DNA from: Devosia sp. 66-14
Lineage (GTDB): Bacteria; Pseudomonadota; Alphaproteobacteria; Rhizobiales; Devosiaceae
Assembly (NCBI GenBank): GCA_001899085.1
Contig: MKVB01000003.1
Coordinates: 266,079 to 330,078, forward strand
Reading direction: 5' to 3'
Length of the DNA: 64,000 nt
Position numbers and translations under genes: made by a program. Positions 27,263 to 35,246 of this stretch are shown here, in pieces. How positions within the stretch are numbered: the first letter of the stretch is position 1; every line of letters begins with the position of its first letter. The notes beneath the pieces were generated by a model that saw nothing but the letters and a program-made list of their open reading frames with translations, did not search any database and was not told where the DNA came from.

Positions 27263-27718
27263 ATGCAACTCGACGACGCGGCGACGATTCTGGGACGTGC
27301 GGATTTCTTCGAAATCTGCGACGCCGAGCAGCGGCGATTGCTTGCGTTCGCCTCGGAACGGAAGAAATTCCGGCCGGGCAGCGTCATCTATGCGTCGGGC
27401 GACCAGCCTGAAGGGGCGCACGTGCTGGTCTCCGGCACGGTGTCCAGCACGCAGGACGGGGCCGAGAACAACCCATTTCTGATCCACGAGGTCGGCGCAG
27501 TGCTGGGGGCGATGGCGCTGGTCATCGCCAAACCGCGACCGGTAACGATCAAGGCGATCGATGCGGTCGAAACGCTGTTCGTGCCGCGGACCGCCTTCAT
27601 GAAGCTGGCGAACCAGTATCCGGACCTGGCGGGCCGCGCCGCCGACCGCATCCGGCGTGAACTGTCCAGCTATCTCGGGGCCATCGAAGGCTCGCGCGGA
27701 CGCTTCAGCAAGGGGTAA
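27263..27718 (+). CDS. Cyclic nucleotide-binding domain protein
   Basis: A 151-residue single-domain protein with a CRP/PKA-type beta-roll: ILGRADFFEICDAEQRR, KKFRPGSVIYASGDQPEGAHVL and VLGAMALVIAKPRPVTIKA. It has no HTH, so it is not a CRP regulator. In the phosphate-binding cassette the usual GExAL is GAMAL, so cyclic-nucleotide binding may be altered. The pairing with the upstream response regulator is seen in other Rhizobiales and suggests a common pathway. Confidence 0.8.
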   Translation: MQLDDAATILGRADFFEICDAEQRRLLAFASERKKFRPGSVIYASGDQPEGAHVLVSGTVSSTQDGAENNPFLIHEVGAVLGAMALVIAKPRPVTIKAIDAVETLFVPRTAFMKLANQYPDLAGRAADRIRRELSSYLGAIEGSRGRFSKG

Positions 27719-27731
27719 GGCGCTCAACCTC

Positions 27732-27834
27732 GGTGTCATCCCCGCGAAGGCGGGGACCCAGTGCGATCTCTCAGCCTCAGCGGGTGCGGCAGCACCCCAC
27801 CAGGTTCCCGCCGGCGCGGGAATGACGGCGGTGG
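27732..27834. repeat. Palindromic intergenic repeat, family C (GTCATCCC type)
   Basis: The left arm GTGTCATCCCCGCGAAGG continues with CGGGGACCCAGTG. It is mirrored by CACCAGGTTCCCGCCGGCGC and GGGAATGACG at the right. The same family occurs at 52601-52685. Such GTCATCCC(C)GCGAA elements are frequent in alphaproteobacterial genomes. Confidence 0.75.
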
Positions 27835-27875
27835 TGTGCCGAAATCCCGTGCTTAGCCGGAGTGACGGCCCCCTC

Positions 27876-27891
27876 TGTTCCACGTGAATCA
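27876..27891. promoter_or_regulatory. parS-like site overlapping the ridA stop
   Basis: TGTTCCACGTGAATCA has one mismatch to TGTTNCACGTGAAACA. The minus-strand stop of the RidA gene (27891-27889) is its last three bases. It lies 20 kb from parB, away from the main cluster. Confidence 0.5.
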
Positions 27892-28278
27892 GTCCGGAAT
27901 CACCGCCTCGGCTTCGATCTCGACCAGCCAGTCGGGGTCGACGAAGGCGGTGACCTGCATCAGCGTGGTCACCGGGCGGATGGTGGCGAAGGCTTCGGCG
28001 TGGGCGCGGGCGGCATCTTTCCACAGGCCGATGTCGGTCAGAATGATGCGGGTGCGGGTCACGTGCTCGAGGCTCGAGCCGGCATCGGCGAGGGCCTTGG
28101 CGATGATCTCGAGGCAGCGCCTGGTCTGGCCGCAGACGTCGCCGACCGCGGCGGTGCCGCCTTCCGCCCTGATCGGCGCGGTGCCGCCGACCACCACGAT
28201 GTTGCCGACGCGGACGGCGCGGGAAAAGCCGATCACCGGTTCGAGGTAGGAGCCGGAGCTGACGAGTTGGCGGGACAT
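27889..28278 (-). CDS. RidA/YjgF-family protein
   Basis: A 129-residue protein of the Rid family, which hydrolyses reactive enamine/imine intermediates from PLP enzymes. The ATG at 28278 gives MSRQLVSSGSYLEPVIGFSR. FVDPDWLVEIEAEAV at the C-terminus is typical of the family. The usual GxxP dips are seen, but the arginine of catalytic RidA (IPRxRS-like) is less clear, so it may be another Rid subgroup. A gap of 25 bp separates it from the exonuclease gene upstream in the same direction. Confidence 0.85.
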   Translation of the reverse strand: MSRQLVSSGSYLEPVIGFSRAVRVGNIVVVGGTAPIRAEGGTAAVGDVCGQTRRCLEIIAKALADAGSSLEHVTRTRIILTDIGLWKDAARAHAEAFATIRPVTTLMQVTAFVDPDWLVEIEAEAVIPD

Positions 28279-28303
28279 TGGATGCTCCTGTTGCCGGCGG
28301 GTC

Positions 28304-29122
28304 TCAGGCGAAACGCGCGATGACCGGGACGTGGTCGGAGGGCTTGTCGCTCCAGCCGCGGGCCGGCTTGACGATCTCGGCACCCGCGGTGTGCGCGGCG
28401 ATATCGGCCGTGGTCCAGATGTGGTCGAGGCGGCGACCCTTGTTGGTGGCCTGCCAATCCTTGGCGCGGTAGCTCCACCACGAGTAGAGCTTTTCCTCGG
28501 CCGGGAAATACTTGCGCACGATGTCGACCCAGCCGTGCCCGCCGGCGAGCAGGGCGTTGAGCGCCTCGGTCTCGATGGGCGTGTGGCTGACCACGTCGAG
28601 CAGCTGCTTGTGGCTCCATACGTCATGTTCCAGCGGGGCGATGTTGAAGTCGCCGCAGATCAGCTGGCGTTCCCTGAAATGGTCCTCGCCGAACCAGGTC
28701 TTGAGTTCACTCAGAAAACCGAGCTTGTGCTTGAACTTGGGGTTGAGTTCGGGGTCGGCGAGATCGCCGCCGGCCGGAATGTAGAAATTGTGGACCGTCA
28801 CCGGGCCGGTGCTCGAGCCGGGACCGAAGCCGACCAGCGCCGAGACGTGCCGGCTCTCTTCGATCTCGCAGAAGACCCGGGAGGAGATGTCGGTCAGCGG
28901 GTGCTTCGAGACGATGGCGACGCCGTGATAGCCCTTCTGGCCGTGCACGGCATGGTGCGGATAGCCGGCAGCGGTGAACTCGTTGCGCGGGAACTGGTCA
29001 TTGAGGCACTTGATCTCCTGCAGGCACAGCACGTCAGGGTCGTACTGGCGCAGGAAATCCAGCACGATCGGCAGCCGCAGGCGAACCGAGTTGATGTTCC
29101 AGGTGGCAAAGCTCGTCGGCAT
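28304..29122 (-). CDS. xth: Exodeoxyribonuclease III
   Basis: A 272-residue AP endonuclease/3'-5' exonuclease for base-excision repair. The ATG at 29122 gives MPTSFATWNINSVRLRLP, with the metal-binding Asn and the conserved LCLQEIKCLNDQFP Glu. GYHGVAIVSK, CGDFNIAPLEHDVW (Asp/Asn pair) and SDHVPVIARF (terminal Asp-His) complete the active site. The lolA terminator overlaps its start region. Confidence 0.94.
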   Translation of the reverse strand: MPTSFATWNINSVRLRLPIVLDFLRQYDPDVLCLQEIKCLNDQFPRNEFTAAGYPHHAVHGQKGYHGVAIVSKHPLTDISSRVFCEIEESRHVSALVGFGPGSSTGPVTVHNFYIPAGGDLADPELNPKFKHKLGFLSELKTWFGEDHFRERQLICGDFNIAPLEHDVWSHKQLLDVVSHTPIETEALNALLAGGHGWVDIVRKYFPAEEKLYSWWSYRAKDWQATNKGRRLDHIWTTADIAAHTAGAEIVKPARGWSDKPSDHVPVIARFA

Positions 29123-29128
29123 GGAAAA

Positions 29129-29155
29129 AGGCGCCTCGGTTTGAGAGAGGCGCCT
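29129..29155 (-). terminator. Rho-independent terminator of lolA, next to the xth start
   Basis: Perfect arms AGGCGCCTC / GAGGCGCCT with a 9-base loop are followed on the minus strand by CTTTTTCC. The hairpin ends 7 bp from the xth start codon, so readthrough transcripts would have their stem beside the xth ribosome-binding site. Confidence 0.8.
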
Positions 29156-29205
29156 CTTATGCAGAGCAGGGCAGGGAGCGTAAAGCCGGAAACGGCGCTC
29201 GACGC

Positions 29206-29850
29206 TCAGGCGTCGGGCGGTGCGGACTTCGCGCGGAACGTCGGGTCGATGTAGAAGTACGACTTGGGAATCGTCACGTCCTTTTCGACATCGTAGAGCG
29301 AGAAGGTGAGCTCGGCGCCGGAGGGCTCGGTAAGCGTCCACTGCTTCATCTCGAGGCTCTCGGTATCGAATACCAGGGCGACGCGGACCACGCCCTTGGG
29401 GGTGTCGTCCTGCAGGGTGACGGAGAAATAGTCATCGGACTGGGCCACGGCGACGATGTTGGCCTTGAACAGGTCGATGTTGGAATCGAGGAACTGGCGC
29501 AGCGGCACCTTGTCCTGCGGATAGGCGTACTGGGTCTTCTCCTTGCGGTCGACGACGTAGAAGCCGCGTCCGACCGAGACGATCTGCTCATAGGAGGGGG
29601 GATTGTAGCGGAACAGGATCTTGCCCGGCCGCTCGAGGAAGAAGGTCCCCTCGATGCGCTGGCCGCGGGTGTCGATCTGCAGGAACCGGCCGACCATGGT
29701 CTTGATCTGCGAGTTGTGCTGGTTGATCCGGGTGATCAGGTCGCGCTCGGCGTCGGTAAGGGCCCGCGGCGCGGCGGCGCCCTGTTCCTGCGCAAGCGCG
29801 GGGAAGGCGGCGAGCAGAGCGGCGAAGGCGAGGAAGCTGCGACGGATCAT
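29206..29850 (-). CDS. lolA: Outer-membrane lipoprotein carrier protein LolA
   Basis: A 214-residue periplasmic chaperone that carries lipoproteins from LolCDE to the outer membrane. The signal peptide RRSFLAFAALLAAFPALAQE is clear. RINQHNSQIKTMVGRFLQ, GTFFLERPGKILFRYNPP and VSVGRGFYVVDRKEKTQYAY are family hallmarks. The lolA-xth order downstream of ftsK is conserved in Rhizobiales, although here two genes intervene before ftsK. Confidence 0.92.
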   Translation of the reverse strand: MIRRSFLAFAALLAAFPALAQEQGAAAPRALTDAERDLITRINQHNSQIKTMVGRFLQIDTRGQRIEGTFFLERPGKILFRYNPPSYEQIVSVGRGFYVVDRKEKTQYAYPQDKVPLRQFLDSNIDLFKANIVAVAQSDDYFSVTLQDDTPKGVVRVALVFDTESLEMKQWTLTEPSGAELTFSLYDVEKDVTIPKSYFYIDPTFRAKSAPPDA

Positions 29851-29873
29851 CCTGGTGACGTTCCCTTGATGGT

Positions 29874-29916
29874 CTGGAGCCGCTCACCGTTTCGGCGAAA
29901 CGTCAGCTGGCTCCAG
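29874..29916. other. Two-tier hairpin upstream of lolA
   Basis: Outer arms CTGGAGCC / GGCTCCAG enclose a second perfect hairpin CGTTTC-GGC-GAAACG (29888-29902). It lies 24 bp before the lolA start codon, so it would fold in the leader RNA or as a cruciform. No U-run follows. Confidence 0.5.
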
Positions 29917-30045
29917 GTCTTTGATCTGGCGTTCCCGAACCGCCGGGACCGCAAGTCCCGCCCGGAAGCACCGTGCTGGAGCATGCCTGTAGATAGGAAT
30001 TGCGGCAACAGCTGGAAAGTTCCTGATCACGGCTCGGTGTGATCC

Positions 30046-30369
30046 TTAGCGATCCTTCTTGCCGCGGGCGATCTCTGTGGCGAGTGCAGCAAGCTTTTGG
30101 GTCCAGAAGCCGCGGAAGCGCTCCAGCCAGTCGTCGATGTCGCGCAGCGGCGTGGCGTCGAGCCGATAGACCCGCCGCGTGCCCTCGGGGCGCACCGTGG
30201 CGAAGCCGGACTCGCGCAGCACCTTCAAATGCTGGCTGACCCCGGCCTGGCTGATGCCGAACTCCGCGCCGATCACCTCCACCACCTCGCCCGAGGCGTG
30301 CTCGCGCTCGGCGAGCAGCTCGAGAATGCGGCGGCGGACTGGATCGCCGAGAACGTCGAACGCGTGCAT
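30046..30369 (-). CDS. ArsR-family transcriptional regulator
   Basis: A 107-residue winged-helix regulator. The ATG at 30369 overlaps the upstream stop (TGATG) and follows GGAG. A GTG three bases earlier is also possible. LGDPVRRRILELLAEREHASG and the recognition region FGISQAGVSQHLKVLRESGF are clear, followed by the wing RRVYRLD. No metal-binding cysteines are present, so it is the type paired with AHSA1 proteins rather than a metal sensor. Confidence 0.9.
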   Translation of the reverse strand: MHAFDVLGDPVRRRILELLAEREHASGEVVEVIGAEFGISQAGVSQHLKVLRESGFATVRPEGTRRVYRLDATPLRDIDDWLERFRGFWTQKLAALATEIARGKKDR

Positions 30370-31016
30370 CACATCTCCGGGGGCGCGGCCTCGCCGGTGT
30401 AGAACTGCCGCGTCGCCTCGGCGGCCGTCAATGCCTGCTGACGGTTCTCACCGGCCGCGATCGCGGCAGCGCCCCAACCATCGCTGGCGGTACGGATGAA
30501 GATCTTGGCCTCGGGCTGCTCGTGCCAGCCGGCCACCGCTTCCTGCGGCAGATCGGCGCCAGGCTCGGCCAGGTGCCGGGCGAGCCCCATGAAGCCGAGA
30601 TCCCAGCCGACGCCGACAGCGCCGGGGCCGAACATATCCCAATGCGGGTCGATGAATGCAATGTGCTCGAGCTCGAGGCGGGCCCGGTCGCCTTCGGCGG
30701 CGAGCCGGACGATGATCCAGCTGATGCCGCCGCCGAATTCCCAGGTGGCGGCGATCTTTCGCTGCGGCTCGCATTCGGTGATGGTGCCGCCGGCATTGTT
30801 TTCGACCTGGAAGCGGCCGCCGAGCCTGAGTTCGCCGCTGACCGGGGAGAACCAGCGACGCAGCCGATCGGCGTTGGTGAGCGCATCCCAGAGATCGGCG
30901 AGGTCAGTGTCGTAGACACAGCTGGCGACCACCGCCTTGGCGGGTTTGCCGTCGCGCTCGAGGTTGCGCACCGAGCGGGACATGGCGTTGACATGGGCGG
31001 TGAGATCGAAAGGCAT
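30369..31016 (-). CDS. SRPBCC/AHSA1-domain protein
   Basis: A 215-residue protein with an activator-of-Hsp90-like START-fold domain: VVASCVYDTDLADLWDALTN, RRWFSPVSGELRLGGRFQVE and WEFGGGISWIIVRL. The ATG at 31016 follows AGGAGG. Such proteins are regularly paired with ArsR regulators, though here the AHSA1 gene comes first. A strong promoter precedes it (31046-31074). The ligand is unknown. Confidence 0.87.
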   Translation of the reverse strand: MPFDLTAHVNAMSRSVRNLERDGKPAKAVVASCVYDTDLADLWDALTNADRLRRWFSPVSGELRLGGRFQVENNAGGTITECEPQRKIAATWEFGGGISWIIVRLAAEGDRARLELEHIAFIDPHWDMFGPGAVGVGWDLGFMGLARHLAEPGADLPQEAVAGWHEQPEAKIFIRTASDGWGAAAIAAGENRQQALTAAEATRQFYTGEAAPPEM

Positions 31017-31045
31017 TGTCGCGTCCTCCTGTATCAGGTGGCGCT

Positions 31046-31074
31046 TATATAAGGTTCTGCTAATATTATGTCCA
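31046..31074 (-). promoter_or_regulatory. Sigma-70-like promoter of the AHSA1-arsR operon
   Basis: On the minus strand, TGGACA and TATATA are separated by exactly 17 bp, about 30 bp before the start codon. The AT-rich spacer and the TTATATAAG element are candidate sites for ArsR binding. Confidence 0.7.
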
Positions 31075-31138
31075 GCCCCCCGGGTTCGGCCCGACATTAG
31101 GGCTAAGGTAATCGCGGGTCGTTCGGTGCGGAAAGGGC

Positions 31139-31241
31139 ACCCCCCACCTGTCCCTCCCCCGCAAGGGGGGAGGAGACCAAAACACCAATGTCGGAGTTGG
31201 CGTCTCCCTCCCCGTTGCGGGGAGGGGACAGAGGTGGGGGT
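31139..31241. repeat. Palindromic intergenic repeat, family B variant
   Basis: The arms ACCCCCCACCTGTCCC and GGGACAGAGGTGGGGGT enclose inner arms CTCCCCCGCAAGGGGGGAGG / CTCCCTCCCCGTTGCGGGG. It occupies the gap between the AHSA1 gene and ftsK. Confidence 0.75.
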
Positions 31242-31318
31242 ATCTTCCCGCGCCGGCTTTTCAGCTGCGTTGTCGGCACATGCGATAGCTCCGCCCGCCA
31301 AGCCGGCGGAGGATTGCG

Positions 31319-33988
31319 TCAGTAGCCGTCGGCGTTGTTGCCGACGAGGATTTCGCGCTTGCCGGCGTGGTTGGGGGAGGAGATGACGCCTTCCTTTTCC
31401 ATGCGCTCGATGAGCGTGGCAGCCTTGTTGTAGCCAACCGCCAGGCGGCGCTGGATGTAGGAGGTCGACACCTTCTTGTCGGTCAGCACCACGTTGACGG
31501 CCTTGTCGTAGAGCTCGTCGCCCGAGCCGCCGTAATCGTCGCCGCCGCCGGCGGCGGACGCGCCGCCCTCGTCCATCTCGTCCTCGTCGGCGACGATGGC
31601 ATCGAGGTAGTCAGGTGCACCCTGCGACTTCAGGTGATTGACCACGGCCTCCACTTCGCTGTCGGCGACGAACGGGCCGTGCAGGCGCCGGATGCGGCCG
31701 CCGCCGGCCATGTAGAGCATGTCGCCGTTGCCGAGCAGCTGCTCGGCGCCCTGTTCGCCGAGGATGGTGCGGCTGTCGATCTTGGATGTCACCATGAACG
31801 AGATACGGGTGGGGAAGTTGGCCTTGATGGTGCCGGTGATGACGTCGACCGAGGGACGCTGCGTGGCGGTGATGACGTGGATGCCGGCGGCACGGGCCAT
31901 CTGCGCCAGGCGCTGCACCGAGCCTTCGATCTCCTTGCCGGCGACCATCATCAGGTCGGCCATTTCGTCGATGATGATGACGATGAACGGCAGCGGCTCG
32001 AGGTTGAACTCCTCACTCTCGAAGATCGCCTCGCCGGTCTCGCGGTCGAAGCCGGTCTGCACGGTGCGGGTGATCACCTCGCCCTTGGCCTTGCTCTCAC
32101 TGACGCGCTGGTTGAAGCCGTCGATGTTGCGCACACCGATCTTCGACATCTTGCGATAGCGGTCTTCCATCTCGCGGACGGCCCATTTGAGGGCGACGAC
32201 AGCTTTTGACGGGTCCGTAACGACTGGAGTCAGCAGGTGCGGGATGCCGTCATAGATCGAGAGTTCCAGCATCTTGGGATCGATCATGATCAGCCGGCAC
32301 TGCTCCGGGGTCATCTGGTAGAGCAGGCTGAGGATGAAGGTGTTGATACCGACCGACTTACCCGAGCCGGTGGTACCGGCGATGAGCAGGTGCGGCATGC
32401 GGGCGAGGTCGGCGATGATCGGTTCGCCGCCGATGGTCTTGCCCAGGCAGATCGGCAGCTTGCCCTTCATCTTCTCGAAGTCGGACGAGGCCAGCATTTC
32501 GCGCAGGTACACCGTCTCGCGCACCTCGTTGGGCAGCTCGATACCGATGGCGTTGCGGCCGGGGACCACGGCGACGCGCACCGAGATAGCGCTCATCGAG
32601 CGGGCGATGTCATCGGCCAGCGAAATGACGCGGGACGACTTGATGCCGGGGGCGGGTTCGAGTTCGTACAGCGTGACGACCGGGCCGGGGCGGACATTGA
32701 TGATGTCGCCCTTGACGCCGAAATCGGCGAGCACGGATTCGAGCTTGCGGGCCATGGCTTCGAGGCGCTCGGGAGCGTGCTCGGGGCTGGCGCCCTTGTG
32801 CTTGGGCGGGGTCAGCAGGTTCAGCTCGGGCAGCTCGAAGCCATGCGGTTCGTCAAGGAACGAGCCCTGGGCTTCACGGGCGGCGCGCATGCCGGGTTGC
32901 GGCCGGGGCGCCGGAGCGGCAACGCGCGGCGAAACCACCGGCGCGGCCTGATGCGCGGCGGGAACGTGCGGCATCGGGGCGGGGCTGCGCGAGGCGGCCA
33001 TCGGGCCGCGCAGCGGGGTCTGCATCTCCCAGCGCGGCATGTCGGGTTCTTCGTCCGGCTCGGGCGGATAGTCGTCGAAAGGCGGCTCGTCATGTGCCGC
33101 GACGATCGAGCGGCGCTCGACGGTGAGCGCAGGTTCGGCGCGGACAGCAGGTGCGGACGCCGCGTTGGCGTTGAGGCTCGGCTCCACGGCTTCGCCGCGC
33201 CAGGCCTCGGCTTCGGCCTCGGCAGCCCGGCGCTGGGCGATGCCGGCCCGGGCCCGGCGCACTGCCGAGCGGGCCGAGAAACCCAGATGCACGGCATAGC
33301 CGAGGATCACGTCGAAAATCGAATCGCGTTCGGGCTCGTCGTCATCGACCGGCGCAGCGGCGGCGGCGCCCTTGGCGCCGGCCGGCTTGGCCTTTGCCTT
33401 GCCCTTGGGCAGCTCGGGCAGGGTAACCTTGCCCAGGCCCATGGCGATCCAGAACAGCGCCAGGGTGGGAGCGGCGATGATGATGGCGAACAGCACGGCG
33501 GTGACCGGCTGCGGCGAGGCGCCGGTGGCGAGCACCGCCAGATTGGTGAAGCTCTGGCCGACGAGGCCGCCCAGCCCGGTGGGCAAGGGCCAGCTCTCGG
33601 GCGCGATGATGAAGGCAAACAGACCGCAGCTCAGTACGCTCGCGGCGACCCAGGCAGCAAGCCGCAGGCCCATGCGGGTCGCGACTCGATGCCGAATCAA
33701 CCCCCAGCCCCAGAGCGAGGGCGGTACCAGCAGGGTCAGGATGCCGAGGCCAAACACCTGGAACGCCATGTCGGCGATGACCGCGCCGGGGAAGCCGAGC
33801 CAGTTCCGGGCCGGCTCGCCCGAAGCGTAAGAGAGGCTGGGGTCATCAACCGACCAGGTGGCGAGGGACACCAGGACGAGGGCCACCACCCCCAGGATGA
33901 TCGCACCCATCAGGCGAACGGGAATGCGGATGGCTATGGCGGGGGCGGTCTCTCGACGGGCGTCTTCGAGCAGGTGCTGTGCCGGCAT
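31319..33988 (-). CDS. ftsK: DNA translocase FtsK
   Basis: A septum-located DNA pump that clears the chromosome termini at division. The ATG at 33988 gives 889 residues; a GTG at 34000 is an alternative. The N-terminus has about four membrane helices ([20 protein letters not shown] onward), followed by a long Pro/Ala-rich linker (residues about 190-400). The motor has Walker [28 protein letters not shown] and [16 protein letters not shown]. The C-terminal gamma domain ([20 protein letters not shown]) reads KOPS sites. A CtrA-like site lies upstream. Confidence 0.95.
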   Translation of the reverse strand: MPAQHLLEDARRETAPAIAIRIPVRLMGAIILGVVALVLVSLATWSVDDPSLSYASGEPARNWLGFPGAVIADMAFQVFGLGILTLLVPPSLWGWGLIRHRVATRMGLRLAAWVAASVLSCGLFAFIIAPESWPLPTGLGGLVGQSFTNLAVLATGASPQPVTAVLFAIIIAAPTLALFWIAMGLGKVTLPELPKGKAKAKPAGAKGAAAAAPVDDDEPERDSIFDVILGYAVHLGFSARSAVRRARAGIAQRRAAEAEAEAWRGEAVEPSLNANAASAPAVRAEPALTVERRSIVAAHDEPPFDDYPPEPDEEPDMPRWEMQTPLRGPMAASRSPAPMPHVPAAHQAAPVVSPRVAAPAPRPQPGMRAAREAQGSFLDEPHGFELPELNLLTPPKHKGASPEHAPERLEAMARKLESVLADFGVKGDIINVRPGPVVTLYELEPAPGIKSSRVISLADDIARSMSAISVRVAVVPGRNAIGIELPNEVRETVYLREMLASSDFEKMKGKLPICLGKTIGGEPIIADLARMPHLLIAGTTGSGKSVGINTFILSLLYQMTPEQCRLIMIDPKMLELSIYDGIPHLLTPVVTDPSKAVVALKWAVREMEDRYRKMSKIGVRNIDGFNQRVSESKAKGEVITRTVQTGFDRETGEAIFESEEFNLEPLPFIVIIIDEMADLMMVAGKEIEGSVQRLAQMARAAGIHVITATQRPSVDVITGTIKANFPTRISFMVTSKIDSRTILGEQGAEQLLGNGDMLYMAGGGRIRRLHGPFVADSEVEAVVNHLKSQGAPDYLDAIVADEDEMDEGGASAAGGGDDYGGSGDELYDKAVNVVLTDKKVSTSYIQRRLAVGYNKAATLIERMEKEGVISSPNHAGKREILVGNNADGY

Positions 33989-34069
33989 CGTCTGGTACAC
34001 TCTACAAACTGAACGCTGGACCGGCGGCAGACGGCGCGCCGATCGGAGGTTGATCCTAGGGGGTTAGGG

Positions 34070-34084
34070 TTAATCCGGTGCTAA
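34070..34084. promoter_or_regulatory. CtrA-like box upstream of ftsK
   Basis: TTAATCCGGTGCTAA is TTAA-N7-CTAA, seven of eight conserved bases, about 80 bp upstream of ftsK. Cell-cycle control of a division gene by CtrA would make sense, but a single near match is weak evidence. Confidence 0.35.
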
Positions 34085-34263
34085 CTGGGAGAGCGCTGGC
34101 GCCGTGGCTTTGCTCACCATTCGCCCTCTCCCGTTGTGACAAGATCTAACCTCAGGCGGCGCGGTTCGGGCTCGACCAACCGTCCGAGCAGCGGTGTCCC
34201 GGCATTCGCCTGGATACCAGCCGGTCGGGGATGCATCCTATCAAAGACGGAAAGGTCCGAAGG

Positions 34264-34426
34264 GGCCCTCCCCGTTTTCGGGGGCGTTCGGAGAGGGCCG
34301 TCGGTTTGGTGGACCAGCCGCGGCCGGTTGCTGAGGAGGTTTCAGCGACCGGCCGCGCTTGGGGGGTCCGCCGCACGGGGACAGATACACCTTAGGACAG
34401 GGGTCGTTTGGCCTACGTGATGTCAA
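34264..34426 (-). ncRNA. Structured intergenic region, possible small RNA with a CCUCC loop
   Basis: The gap between ftsK and the TetR gene (about 585 bp) has no gene but strong structure. A 15-bp hairpin at 34320-34356 exposes a 7-base loop that reads AACCTCC on the minus strand (GGAGGTT on the plus). A second hairpin lies at 34264-34299 (GGCCCTC / GAGGGCC with inner CCCCG-TTTT-CGGGG). A TTGACA at 34426-34421 (minus) could be a -35 element, but no good -10 or U-run is seen. Anti-Shine-Dalgarno CCUCC loops are known in rhizobial small RNAs; the strand and the gene itself are unproven. Confidence 0.3.
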
Positions 34427-34509
34427 CGTGAGCATGGCCGGTTAGCCGAAAGTTGGGGGGCGCGACCGTCGCCGGCGCCGGCAGCAGTCCATCGTGGGCG
34501 CCCAGCCTC

Positions 34510-34560
34510 TTGAAAATGACTGACCAGTCAGTTATTAGTTTACTGACCGCGCAGTCAGTA
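34510..34560 (+). promoter_or_regulatory. Promoter and two TetR operators for the efflux operon
   Basis: TTGAAA (34510-34515), 17 bp and TATTAG (34533-34538) form a likely promoter. ACTGAC-CA-GTCAGT (34519-34532) fills its spacer, and TACTGAC-N6-GTCAGTA (34541-34560) follows. Both dyads share the TGAC/GTCA arms typical of AcrR/TetR-family operators, so the regulator at 34574 probably represses its own operon. Confidence 0.75.
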
Positions 34561-34573
34561 AGGCTAACCAGTG

Positions 34574-35239
34574 ATGAACAAAACCGTTGCAGAGCGAGGA
34601 CCGAAGTTTCGCCGGCGGGCCGAGGCGCGGCCGGACGAAGTGCTCGATGCAGCGCTGGAGCTGTTCATCGACAAGGGCTTCGCTGCGACGCGCGTCGAGG
34701 ACATCGCCAGGCGCGCCGGGCTGAGCAAGGGCACGGTCTATCTCTACTTCCCGTCCAAGGAAGCGCTGCTCGAGGGGCTGGTCCGGCGGGCGATCCTGCC
34801 GATCGCCGATTCGGCGCTGACGGCGCTGCACGACTACGAGGGCGATCCCCGCATCGTGCTCAACATGGTGCTGACCATGCTGGCCGGGCGGATCAGCGAT
34901 CCCAAGGTGATGGCGATGCCAAAGCTGATCTTTCGCGAAGCGATGGGCTTTCCCGGGCTCGCGGAGATGTACCGGCGCGAGGTGCTGGATCGGGTCATTC
35001 CGGCCGTCGAAGGGCTGATCCGGCGCGGCATCGAGCAGGGCTATCTCAGGCCGGTGGATCCCAGCCTCACCATTCGCTCGATCATCGGGCCGCTGATGCT
35101 GCACGTGGCGATGGCCGAGCTCTTCGGCATCATGCCCGAGGGCGGGCTGCACATGGACAAGCTGGTCGAAAACCACCTGAGCATCCTGTTCGACGGGCTG
35201 AGCGCGCCGCCGAGCGCCAAGCAGTGGTCGAGCAGCTGA
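34574..35239 (+). CDS. TetR/AcrR-family regulator of the efflux operon
   Basis: A 221-residue repressor. The ATG at 34574 is preferred to a GTG three bases upstream. The HTH is standard: VLDAALELFIDKGFAATRVE, DIARRAGLSKGTVYLYFPSK. The C-terminal helical ligand domain follows. It is the first gene of an operon with a membrane-fusion protein, ABC ATPase and ABC permease, and twin dyads overlap its promoter. Confidence 0.9.
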   Translation: MNKTVAERGPKFRRRAEARPDEVLDAALELFIDKGFAATRVEDIARRAGLSKGTVYLYFPSKEALLEGLVRRAILPIADSALTALHDYEGDPRIVLNMVLTMLAGRISDPKVMAMPKLIFREAMGFPGLAEMYRREVLDRVIPAVEGLIRRGIEQGYLRPVDPSLTIRSIIGPLMLHVAMAELFGIMPEGGLHMDKLVENHLSILFDGLSAPPSAKQWSSS

Positions 35240-35246
35240 GGAGACG

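Noticed and set aside
34140-34440. RNase P RNA, tmRNA or SRP RNA in the ftsK-TetR gap
   Set aside because: None of their conserved segments are present. Only generic hairpins are seen, so it was kept as a low-confidence candidate RNA.
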